From the NCBI GenBank assembly GCA_965203475.1, contig OZ241890.1, positions 1,922,001 through 1,986,000 of the forward strand: a DNA stretch of 64,000 bases. Direction: 5' to 3'. The notes beneath the pieces were generated by a model, which did not search any database, was not told the origin of the DNA, and worked only from the letters and a program-made list of their open reading frames with translations. Both the position numbers and the translations under genes were made by a program. The DNA is from JABDMD01 sp965203475. GTDB taxonomy: Bacteria > Pseudomonadota > Gammaproteobacteria > UBA4575. This document shows, in pieces, positions 17,253 through 24,641 of the stretch; position 1 is the first letter of the stretch, and every line of letters starts with the position of its first letter.

Positions 17253-17873
17253 CTAGCTCTGTCCGACCAGCTCTGCAGCTAATTTTTGCAGCTTTCCCTT
17301 ACTGGGAGACTGGTAACGATCAGGATTCGCAAATAACTGACGAAGCTGTTGTAACGCCAGATCGAAATCATCATTTAAAACCACATGATCGAATTCATCA
17401 AAGTGACTAATTTCATTTTCTGCATCACGCATTCTACGGGCAATAATTTGTTCGCTGTCTTGCCCACGATCATGCAATCTTTTTTCTAGCTCGGCTTTGG
17501 ATGGTGGCAATATAAATACCGACACGGTATCAGATAGCCGTTCACGAACCTGTGTTGCACCCTGCCAGTCTATTTCAAGAATTACATCGATACCCTGTTG
17601 TAACTGCTGTTCAACCACTTCTTGAGAGGTGCCATAAAAGTTATCGAAAACTTCAGCCGATTCTAAAAACTTATTCTGTTGCAACATATCTTGAAACTCA
17701 CTCACAGATACAAAATAATAATCTTTACCATGAGTTTCACCTGGGCGCATCTCGCGTGTAGTGTGAGAGATAGACACCTGCACATTTGGCACAGTTTCTG
17801 CCAATGCTTTGAGCAAGCTGGTCTTGCCAGCTCCAGACGGAGCACTGACTATAAATAGTCTACCTTTTTTCAT
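17253..17873 (-). CDS. gmk: Guanylate kinase
   Basis: A 206-residue enzyme that phosphorylates GMP/dGMP with ATP. It has the P-loop SAPSGAGKTSLLKAL (about residues 10-24), the GMP-binding segment SHTTREMRPGETHGKDYYFV and the lid IARRMRDAENEI. Length is normal. It is 71 bases upstream of rpoZ. The ATG overlaps the TGA of a 17-codon reading frame that repeats gmk's own first codons (see 17842-17925). No strong ribosome site precedes it. Confidence 0.96.
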   Translation of the reverse strand: MKKGRLFIVSAPSGAGKTSLLKALAETVPNVQVSISHTTREMRPGETHGKDYYFVSVSEFQDMLQQNKFLESAEVFDNFYGTSQEVVEQQLQQGIDVILEIDWQGATQVRERLSDTVSVFILPPSKAELEKRLHDRGQDSEQIIARRMRDAENEISHFDEFDHVVLNDDFDLALQQLRQLFANPDRYQSPSKGKLQKLAAELVGQS

Positions 17874-17925
17874 TTCAAAGACACTCTAGGTGCACTAACT
17901 ATAAATAATCTATCTTTATTCATTT
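17842..17925 (-). repeat. Duplicated 5' end of gmk with 17-codon leader frame
   Basis: Bases 17842-17875 (gmk start region) and 17892-17925 agree at 30 of 34 positions, with a 50-base period. Read on the minus strand, the upstream copy encodes MNKDRLFIVSAPRVSLK and stops with a TGA (17870-17872) that overlaps the gmk ATG as ATGA. Gmk itself starts MKKGRLFIVSAPSGAGK. The shared RLFIVSAP shows that the upstream copy is a partial duplication of coding sequence. It may be a decaying relic or act as a coupled leader peptide. Confidence 0.75.
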
Positions 17926-17969
17926 ATTGATAAATTTCGGCACAAGTAATTAAACTGTAACAAATAAAA

Positions 17970-17994
17970 AAAAGCCTTGCAGTGCAAGGCTTTT
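17970..17994 (-). terminator. Rho-independent terminator downstream of OmpA-family gene
   Basis: AAGCCTTGC and GCAAGGCTT pair across a short loop. On the minus strand the stem is followed by a run of T (the complement of the A run at 17965-17972). It lies 24 bases after the OmpA-family gene and separates it from gmk. Confidence 0.88.
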
Positions 17995-18017
17995 ATAATT
18001 TTCTAAAAGTTTGAAGT

Positions 18018-18695
18018 TTAGCTACTCGTCAAAGGTACTAGAGCAATTTCAACTCGACGGTTTAAACTTCTTCCTGCTTCAGTTTCATTACTGGATACTG
18101 GATAGTTTTCACCATAACCATAGGTGGCTAAGCGCAATGGTTGAATGTCTCTACTTTTAAAATATTTTGCAACGGCACCTGCACGTCGTTCAGATAGTTC
18201 TTGATTATAACTTTCTGCACCTGTGCTATCCGTATGTCCCATTACTTCAACTAACGTTTTATCAAACTCGTCTATCACTAGTGTTACAGAATCCAACACC
18301 GCAAAAAATTCGCCATTAATATCGGCACTGTCAACCGCAAAAGTTACATTGCCTGGCATATTTAAAATTATGTTTTCACCATCACGTGTAACACTTACGC
18401 CCGTACCTTCTAATTTTTGTCGCAACTTGGCTTCTTGCACATCCATGTAATAACCCACAGAACCTCCCGCAAGTGCTCCTACTCCTGCACCAATTAATGC
18501 ATGTTTGCGACGTTCACGGCTATCATCTCCAGTGATAAGACCAACTACCGCACCTGTTGCAGCCCCTGCACCGGCACCGATTGTAGCCTTACTAATTTGT
18601 TTTTCCCCTGTATATGGATTGATTGTTGTACAGGCAGAAACTGTAAAACTTAAAAATAATAGTACTGCGATATTTATTTTATGTAACATTTTCAT
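18018..18695 (-). CDS. OmpA-family lipoprotein with glycine-zipper domain
   Basis: A protein of about 225 residues. The signal sequence ends in a lipobox (FTVSAC), so it is probably lipidated. A glycine-zipper segment follows (GAGAGAATGAVVGLITG ... GAGVGALAGGSVGYYMD, about residues 40-90). The C-terminal OmpA domain has the peptidoglycan-binding pattern VEVMGHTDSTG and LSERRAGAV...RSLNRRVEI. The layout is that of YiaD-like outer-membrane proteins. The start at 18695 is chosen because GGAGG lies 5 bases before it; an in-frame ATG four codons upstream lacks this. Confidence 0.9.
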   Translation of the reverse strand: MKMLHKINIAVLLFLSFTVSACTTINPYTGEKQISKATIGAGAGAATGAVVGLITGDDSRERRKHALIGAGVGALAGGSVGYYMDVQEAKLRQKLEGTGVSVTRDGENIILNMPGNVTFAVDSADINGEFFAVLDSVTLVIDEFDKTLVEVMGHTDSTGAESYNQELSERRAGAVAKYFKSRDIQPLRLATYGYGENYPVSSNETEAGRSLNRRVEIALVPLTSS

Positions 18696-18874
18696 AATTA
18701 CCTCCATATAAACGCTTTGCTCTCTAAGACCGAGAAAACTACTTCGTCTAATTACTTTGACTTTAAGTGTGTGGGTATGTTCATAAAGATTATGGCGCAG
18801 TTAGTCGTAAATTTATGCCGCTGAAGAATCCATATATCGGTATATTCGCTCCATATATCTAGTGTCGTAATAAT

Positions 18875-19588
18875 GTGGTTTCGCTTATCAGTAGTTGCAG
18901 TCAAAATCATATATATAAGAAGAGTGCCTTTTTACATAATACACAAAAAGAGTGGGAAATCATTGGCTTACACAATTTGACTATACAAAATATGCATCAA
19001 AATACAATCGATCAAGTTTCATCATGGCTGCCTAAACTCGAGGCCAGCAAAGTTGATTTAACTTCTGCAAATGATGAATTCGAACAAGCCTTTGATAAAA
19101 GTATCGAGCAAATTCATAGCTGGGCTGCAACTATTTTACAAAAAAATAATTTGCCTTCTTCAGTAAATGAAGCAAAAGCTCTACTTAAAAAATATGAGCC
19201 AGATAGTGAAGAAGGTAGTGCTCTTCGCTGTATTGTCGAACTAGATGCCATGCAAGTTTCCGTAAATATTGGTGATGCCAGCACTGCCGCCATTACGAGC
19301 ATGAAACTGCTGGAAGCTATTTGGCAACATGCTATTACTAAAAAAGATGAGCCAATAGAGAAAAAAGCACCACCGAAAAAAGCCAAAACTACGAAGAAAA
19401 AGAAGACAAATGTTCAAGGGTCATCAATTATTGATGCACATGATCAAATTAGAAAATACCAAGAAACCATTAACGAATTAAAAGATAAATATCCGCACTG
19501 TAATGTAAATGCATTACGATTATTGGTTGCAACACGCTTAAATGTACCTAAGCAACTACTGGATGAATTAGGCATTTCACCGGAATAG
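18875..19588 (+). CDS. Unknown protein, first of two tandem paralogues
   Basis: Up to 237 residues, all-helical in appearance, family not recognised. A helical module (about residues 70-155) ends in GDASTAAITSMKLLEAIWQ; a lysine-rich linker follows (KKAPPKKAKTTKKKKT), then a C-terminal module of about 45 residues (YQETINELKDKYP...NVPKQLLDELGISPE). The next gene has the same order of parts. The start is uncertain: GTG at 18875 and ATG at 18992 are both in frame and neither has a clear ribosome site. The ATG would remove 39 residues that have no match in the paralogue. No signal peptide or membrane helix, so it is probably cytoplasmic. Confidence 0.65.
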   Translation: MVSLISSCSQNHIYKKSAFLHNTQKEWEIIGLHNLTIQNMHQNTIDQVSSWLPKLEASKVDLTSANDEFEQAFDKSIEQIHSWAATILQKNNLPSSVNEAKALLKKYEPDSEEGSALRCIVELDAMQVSVNIGDASTAAITSMKLLEAIWQHAITKKDEPIEKKAPPKKAKTTKKKKTNVQGSSIIDAHDQIRKYQETINELKDKYPHCNVNALRLLVATRLNVPKQLLDELGISPE

Positions 19589-19592
19589 TTTA

Positions 19593-20801
19593 ATGGATTC
19601 TCAAAACGACCTTTTAAGCGCTTCTCTTGAATCTATCGATTCAACTAAACGTGTTGGAAAGTATCAAAAGTTTATTACAGATTTTCGTAGAGAATGTGAA
19701 GTTTCTCTTGATAATGCACAAGAGTGGATAAAAGCTGAGCTTCCAATTGTTACTAAACATATAGATCTAGCGCAACTAAAAGACGAATTAAAAGCCAAAA
19801 AAACTACGGGCAGGCGTAAGCATTTGCTTTCTGCTTTGATTTATGAACAGGCAGCACGAAATGCAGTACAAACCAATCAAGCCTCATTAGCAGCTATTGC
19901 TGCTATGCATATGATGCACCAAGTGTGGCAAGCAAAAATTGAAGTATATGAAGCACAAACTGGTTCTTTCAAAATTCAAGATACCAATCTTGCCGAAGCT
20001 AAACCTGTCGAAGAAGAGCCAAAGAATAAGGAAATATTGACTTCTTTAATTGCAAAAAGTGAAAAACGAATTCGCGACTCACAAATCATTCAAACAAAAT
20101 CTGCTCCTAAAAAATCAAAGCCGAAACCTGCAGAAAATAAATCCAACCACAAAAAAGCAACTGAGAAAAAAGAAACGCCAGCCAAGCAAAAGATTAATAC
20201 ATCAAGCAGTAATTCGAAAGATCTGTGGGCTGAAACCAAAGAAAGCACAAAACGAACACCTATCGCAAGTAAAAAGAAAAAACAAACTAAAAAAACTAAA
20301 AGCGTACTTTCTAAAGTTCGCTCTAAAATTGCATTTAAAAATGGTCAGGAAAAAAATCCTAACCAAACAGGAATGCGCGATAAGCAAGAGGTTAATGATG
20401 CGATTGAAAATGACAGTTTATTAGATAATCCAAATAATTCGGCAATTATAGTAAACACTGGATTTGCTGAAGATTTAGAAAAGCTTCATGAACCAGAGAA
20501 AAGCCACATGGCACAGGATCCAAACGATACAGGAATTACTGTACAAAAAATTTCTAAGAATCTTGAACATAAATCGCATAGCCCAGGCAGTAATACCATC
20601 ATAATGAAATTATCATCCGGGGGGTCAAGCCGTAAAAAGAATGAAAATCTCTCGATACCGGAACAGTGCCAGGAAGCAGTGAATTTATTTTGTAAACAAT
20701 TCCCTGGTTACGACATTGTTGCAATACGCAACTTAGCAGCAGAAAAAGTGGGTGTCTCTCCTCAATACATTGAGAATCTCAATATCATTCCAGAGCAATA
20801 A
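19593..20801 (+). CDS. Unknown protein, second tandem paralogue with long lysine-rich linker
   Basis: 402 residues, family not recognised. The N-terminal helical module (about residues 25-120) resembles the preceding protein, with QASLAAIAAMHMMHQVWQ against DASTAAITSMKLLEAIWQ. A very basic linker of about 200 residues (many lysines, e.g. SKKKKQTKKTKS) looks disordered. The end, CQEAVNLFCKQFPGYDIVAIRN...VSPQYIENLNIIPEQ, matches the first protein's C-terminal module. It starts 4 bases after the first gene's stop. The lysine-rich linker might bind nucleic acid or another polyanion such as polyphosphate; this is a guess. Confidence 0.7.
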   Translation: MDSQNDLLSASLESIDSTKRVGKYQKFITDFRRECEVSLDNAQEWIKAELPIVTKHIDLAQLKDELKAKKTTGRRKHLLSALIYEQAARNAVQTNQASLAAIAAMHMMHQVWQAKIEVYEAQTGSFKIQDTNLAEAKPVEEEPKNKEILTSLIAKSEKRIRDSQIIQTKSAPKKSKPKPAENKSNHKKATEKKETPAKQKINTSSSNSKDLWAETKESTKRTPIASKKKKQTKKTKSVLSKVRSKIAFKNGQEKNPNQTGMRDKQEVNDAIENDSLLDNPNNSAIIVNTGFAEDLEKLHEPEKSHMAQDPNDTGITVQKISKNLEHKSHSPGSNTIIMKLSSGGSSRKKNENLSIPEQCQEAVNLFCKQFPGYDIVAIRNLAAEKVGVSPQYIENLNIIPEQ

Positions 20802-20811
20802 TTTAATTTTT

Positions 20812-22107
20812 TTAATTGGCGGGACTGTTCGCATAGTGGAATAAATTGTCCCAAACATCATCCACAATTCGTTTTGCTGTTTCTACTGTTGAAGCTTGAA
20901 ATTTGCCATCACTATTTTTTTGCACAATTGCAGTGTCATCATCTTCAGCAGTAGCTGTCAAACTCTGTAGCTTTTCTAAAGCAGAATCTACGTTAATATC
21001 TAAGTCCATTGACAAATTATCCAATAACCATGCATTCAATTTGATCCTAATTTCTTCTTTGCTTAAAGGTTTATTTTCTTGATTAAGCAAATAATAAATC
21101 AATAGCATTTCTTTGCTCTCTTCTTCTTCTGCAGAATCTACAATTGCATTCAACACGCCTTGCGAGATATCAAGACTTTTGAAAAATAAAACATCTGACA
21201 CTTTTTTTAAAAACTGTAGGCGTTTATTTTTATATTTAATATACTGCCTGGCAGCAAACCCACCCAATGCTACACAGGCTGACAATACTGTAATGAGTAC
21301 CGGATACACTGCTTTTGGGTTATTTATATCAACGTTAAATTCACCACCCAAATCTAAACCGAAAATTACAAATGCCAATGCCCCTACTAATACCGTAATG
21401 GCAGGCAATACTTTAATTAACATAGGGATTGCAGCACCGACTGCTGGCACTAACAACATGAGTTTATCCTTAAAATTCATGCTGATTTTTACATTAGGAA
21501 ACAACAGTTCTAAATCAAAATGTGGAATATCTTTATAAAGATATAAATATGTTTTGCCAGGCTTAAAATTTAACTCTTCATCATCAGTTCCTTTCTCGTC
21601 AAAATAACTTTGCGGTTTAATTTGCAGTAGCAAAGCTACATTGTCATAACTTTCAAATTGTATTTCTTTTTCTCTAAAATACTTTAACTTGATAGTAACT
21701 TGCTTTTCACTATTCCCACGATAAAAACACAGGATGCGTTCATAGTCTTCAAGTTCGACATCTGTATTTACCTCCACCAACGAAGACTGGTTTAGTGCTT
21801 CTTTAATGTCTTGATCTGTTAATTCTTTATAGTTTGCATTTAGAAGAATATTTCGAAATGTGTCTGCAAGAATTGAGGCTTGTTGATCTTTTTCAGATTG
21901 ATTTAGTTTTGGATAAACTTCGGTATCTTGATTAGGACTAAAATAGGCATAGGCCTGTTTCATCAATTCGAGATTTTTTTGCGTTTTAAAATGAATATAG
22001 GCATTCAAAATTTCGGCAAAGGACTGAAATTGGTGTTGCTCTTTTTGTTCCAAGAGCTCGCTGCATTTACTTACTAACACATGTCGACTGCAGGAAATAT
22101 GTTGCAT
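20812..22107 (-). CDS. DUF3754 (TMEM143-like) membrane protein
   Basis: A 431-residue protein. A soluble N-terminal half contains the family pattern YKDIPHFDLELLFPNVKISMNFKDKLMLLVP, followed by two membrane regions (about residues 228-262 and 275-300) and a C-terminal soluble part, VLFFKSLDISQGVLNAIVDSAEEEE...LIYYLL. This is the DUF3754 domain, which is also found in eukaryotic TMEM143; no function is established. It converges with the lysine-rich paralogues with 10 bases between stops. Confidence 0.8.
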   Translation of the reverse strand: MQHISCSRHVLVSKCSELLEQKEQHQFQSFAEILNAYIHFKTQKNLELMKQAYAYFSPNQDTEVYPKLNQSEKDQQASILADTFRNILLNANYKELTDQDIKEALNQSSLVEVNTDVELEDYERILCFYRGNSEKQVTIKLKYFREKEIQFESYDNVALLLQIKPQSYFDEKGTDDEELNFKPGKTYLYLYKDIPHFDLELLFPNVKISMNFKDKLMLLVPAVGAAIPMLIKVLPAITVLVGALAFVIFGLDLGGEFNVDINNPKAVYPVLITVLSACVALGGFAARQYIKYKNKRLQFLKKVSDVLFFKSLDISQGVLNAIVDSAEEEESKEMLLIYYLLNQENKPLSKEEIRIKLNAWLLDNLSMDLDINVDSALEKLQSLTATAEDDDTAIVQKNSDGKFQASTVETAKRIVDDVWDNLFHYANSPAN

Positions 22108-22144
22108 GACTCTCTTAGCAAGGATTCACTACTACAGACCAAAG

Positions 22145-22168
22145 ACGTTTGGCTAGTCTTCCAAACGT
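22145..22168. terminator. Short hairpin between glsB-like gene and DUF3754 gene
   Basis: ACGTTTGG (22145-22152) pairs with CCAAACGT (22161-22168) around an 8-base loop, 18 bases beyond the end of the GlsB-type gene on the minus strand. It has no good T tract, so it is a weak terminator candidate. Confidence 0.4.
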
Positions 22169-22185
22169 TTAGAAACTTTATAAGG

Positions 22186-22443
22186 TTACACAGGCTTGCC
22201 TTTTAAGACTCGATATACAATAAGCAGCAATAAAGCACCACCGACGGCTATAATTAAGCCTATAAGATTAAAGCCAGTTACCGTGCCAAAACCCAGCAAG
22301 GTACTGATATAACCGCCGACAAAAGCTCCTGCGATACCAAGTAAGATAGTAATGATAACTCCACCCGGATCTTTACCCGGCATAATGAGTTTCGCAATCA
22401 CGCCCACAATACCACCCATAACAATCCAGGATAGAATTCCCAT
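22186..22443 (-). CDS. GlsB/YeaQ/YmgE family stress-response membrane protein
   Basis: An 85-residue, glycine-rich hydrophobic protein with three helices: MGILSWIVMGGIVGVIAKLIMPGKDPGG, then IITILLGIAGAFVGGYI and a last helix ending in a basic RVLKGKP. This is the full GlsB/YeaQ (transglycosylase-associated) family pattern. Members are small inner-membrane proteins linked to stationary phase or acid stress, but the mechanism is not known. AGGAG precedes the start (complement of about 22449-22453). The small lipoprotein gene is 31 bases upstream on the same strand. Confidence 0.9.
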   Translation of the reverse strand: MGILSWIVMGGIVGVIAKLIMPGKDPGGVIITILLGIAGAFVGGYISTLLGFGTVTGFNLIGLIIAVGGALLLLIVYRVLKGKPV

Positions 22444-22474
22444 TACAATCTCCTAACTAATTTAAATATTTTAA

Positions 22475-22795
22475 TTATTCAGCTTTAGTTTCGTTTTCCA
22501 TTTCAGTATCGCCACCTTCAGCAAAAACTTCTTCAATCGGTGGTAACGAATCCCAGTCTGGTAATGGCTCGACCGTAGGACCACTTCCATCACCCTTTAC
22601 CATATTTTCTGCAGCGTCTGCAGCATCTTCTGCCATTTCCATAGTGGCATCTGCAGCATCTTCTGCCATTTCACCTGCTTTTTCCATTGCGTTTTCTGCT
22701 GCATCCGTTGCACTGTCCATCATTTCTTCTGCATCGTCCTTACTGCATGCAAAGAAAAATACAGATATAAAAAGAAGAATAAATAAATTACGCAT
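22475..22795 (-). CDS. Small lipoprotein with alanine/glutamate-rich helical repeats
   Basis: A 106-residue protein. A signal peptide ends in lipobox FFFAC (cysteine near residue 17). The mature part is an amphipathic helix with near-repeats of MAEDAADA and DAAENAM (about residues 20-70), followed by an acidic tail. No family is recognised. The helical repeat resembles Lpp-like or LEA-like stress proteins in style only. GGAGCG lies just before the ATG (complement of about 22801-22806). It may be co-transcribed with the GlsB-type gene. Confidence 0.7.
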   Translation of the reverse strand: MRNLFILLFISVFFFACSKDDAEEMMDSATDAAENAMEKAGEMAEDAADATMEMAEDAADAAENMVKGDGSGPTVEPLPDWDSLPPIEEVFAEGGDTEMENETKAE

Positions 22796-22862
22796 TTGAA
22801 CTCGCTCCTAAATTTTATGACTTATTAAAATGATTTAAGTGAACTTAAAAACTGTATTTTAG

Positions 22863-22904
22863 TTATGGTTATATTTTCAGTATCAAATACTGAACTAACC
22901 ATAA
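22863..22904. other. Two-tier hairpin in gap downstream of phoU
   Basis: Outer arms TTATGGTTA (22863-22871) and TAACCATAA (22896-22904) and inner arms TCAGTAT (22877-22883) and ATACTGA (22887-22893) are both perfect, with an asymmetric internal loop of 5 and 2 bases and a CAA apex. It lies about 120 bases beyond the phoU stop on the minus strand. It may be a terminator without a U tract, a small-RNA element or a protein-binding site. Confidence 0.5.
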
Positions 22905-23025
22905 TTCATTATTTCCAGGGAATAAAGCGCTTATCAAGAGTTTCTTTACTGTTCGACCCAATTCAAAGCAGTCAAAATATTGATTTAGCTAAGATAATAG
23001 AACGAATTGTAGGATTACAGTGAAA

Positions 23026-23724
23026 TTATTCTTTTATTTGTATGCTGGTATGACGAATGTCTTTTCCTGCTACTGTGTAAATTATGTACTCGCAAATATT
23101 TTTGGCGTGATCTCCAATTCGCTCCAATGATCTCGCACACCACATGACACGTAAGGATCGTTTAATAGCTCTAGGGTCTTCCATCATATGTGTAATTAAT
23201 TGTCGTACCAATGCGTCATACTCATTATTAATTTCTTTATCGCCCTGTGCGACGGCAAGTGCACTATCAGCATCCATACGTGCAAATGCATTTAAACAAT
23301 CATGCACCATTTTGCGAACACTTTCGCCTAAATGCTTCAATTCTAGAAAATAGGTAGGGGTACGCTCCACACTCGCAAGTTTTACGGCATGTGCACCAAT
23401 TTTTTCTGCCTCATCACCAATGCGTTCTAGGTCTGTAATAGTCTTAATTATTGTAACGACCAAGCGTAAATCACTTGCAGCGGGTTGACGTCGCGCAATA
23501 ATTTGCGTGCATTCCTCATCAATCGAAACTTCCATTGCATTGATTTGGTAATCACTCGTAGCCACTTCTTCTGCCAAACTACTATCAGAACGGGTAAGCG
23601 CAAGCAAAGCATTATCAACTTGTTTTTCAACCAAACCCCCCATGTTTAACACTTTACTGCGTAATGATTCTAAATCTTCATCAAATTGATGGGATATGTG
23701 TTGCCCAATATCTTGATAAACCAT
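23026..23724 (-). CDS. phoU: Phosphate-specific transport regulator PhoU
   Basis: A 232-residue helical protein with the two PhoU repeats, each with the metal-binding E/DxxxD pattern: DLERIGDEAEKIG (first half) and SLERIGDHAKNICEYI (second half). Length is normal. PhoU links the Pst transporter to the PhoR kinase and keeps the Pho regulon off when phosphate is plentiful. It is the last gene of the pstSCAB-phoU run, 33 bases after pstB. Confidence 0.97.
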   Translation of the reverse strand: MVYQDIGQHISHQFDEDLESLRSKVLNMGGLVEKQVDNALLALTRSDSSLAEEVATSDYQINAMEVSIDEECTQIIARRQPAASDLRLVVTIIKTITDLERIGDEAEKIGAHAVKLASVERTPTYFLELKHLGESVRKMVHDCLNAFARMDADSALAVAQGDKEINNEYDALVRQLITHMMEDPRAIKRSLRVMWCARSLERIGDHAKNICEYIIYTVAGKDIRHTSIQIKE

Positions 23725-23757
23725 GGTTACCTCAAATTAAAATTTTATGCCTTTTTG

Positions 23758-24582
23758 TTACCCGTAACGACCTGTAATGTAATCTTCTGTCTGTTTTTCA
23801 GATGGGTTTGTAAAGAGTTTATCTGTGGAGTCGAATTCAATTAATTCGCCCAGATATAAAAATGCAGTAAAGTCTGATACGCGAGCAGCTTGTTGCATAT
23901 TATGTGTAACAATCACCACTGTATAATTTTTCTTTAGCTCAATAATGAGCTCTTCAATTTTTAGTGTCGAAATTGGGTCCAGTGCAGATGCTGGTTCGTC
24001 TAATAAAATAACTTCGGGTTGAATGGCAATGGCTCTTGCAATTACTAGCCTTTGTTGTTGTCCTCCTGATAAACCAAATGCATTATCTTGTAAACGATCT
24101 TTAACTTCTTCCCATAACGCTGCACCTTTTAAGGCCCATTCAACACGCTCATCTAAAACTCGTTTTTTATTTACTCCTTGCAGCCGTAATCCATAAGCAA
24201 CATTTTCATAAACGGTTTTCGGAAAAGGGTTTGGTTTTTGAAACACCATTCCAACTTTACGACGTAGCTCGGCAACATTTACAGACTTTTTATTTATATC
24301 TTCACCATGCAAAAGCATTTGACCTTCTAGGCTCACAGTATCGATAAGATCATTCATGCGATTCATACAGCGCAATAATGTTGACTTACCACAACCACTG
24401 GGACCAATAAATGCAGTAACACGTTTTTCAGGAATGACTAATTCGATTCCTTTTAATGCCTGTGCAGTTCCATAGTAAAGACCAAAATCCTTACATTCAA
24501 AACAAGGAGTTTCATTCTCAATTTTTTGTCCCTCATTACTGAGTAACACATCTTGAGAAATTTTCGGTGTCGCCATGGTCAT
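23758..24582 (-). CDS. pstB: Phosphate ABC transporter ATP-binding protein PstB
   Basis: A 274-residue ATPase with Walker A in GPSGCGKSTLLRC (about residues 56-68), the ABC signature LSGGQQQR, Walker B VILLDEPASALDP and the switch histidine in VIVTHNMQQA. The segment NPFPKTVYENVAYGLR is specific to PstB. It powers phosphate import through PstC and PstA. Two closely spaced ATGs begin the gene; AAGGAAT just upstream favours the first. Confidence 0.97.
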   Translation of the reverse strand: MTMATPKISQDVLLSNEGQKIENETPCFECKDFGLYYGTAQALKGIELVIPEKRVTAFIGPSGCGKSTLLRCMNRMNDLIDTVSLEGQMLLHGEDINKKSVNVAELRRKVGMVFQKPNPFPKTVYENVAYGLRLQGVNKKRVLDERVEWALKGAALWEEVKDRLQDNAFGLSGGQQQRLVIARAIAIQPEVILLDEPASALDPISTLKIEELIIELKKNYTVVIVTHNMQQAARVSDFTAFLYLGELIEFDSTDKLFTNPSEKQTEDYITGRYG

Positions 24583-24641
24583 TATTCCTTAACTCCGATA
24601 CAGCTTTACATGTTTAGTAAAATAGTACAATTATGTCGCTA

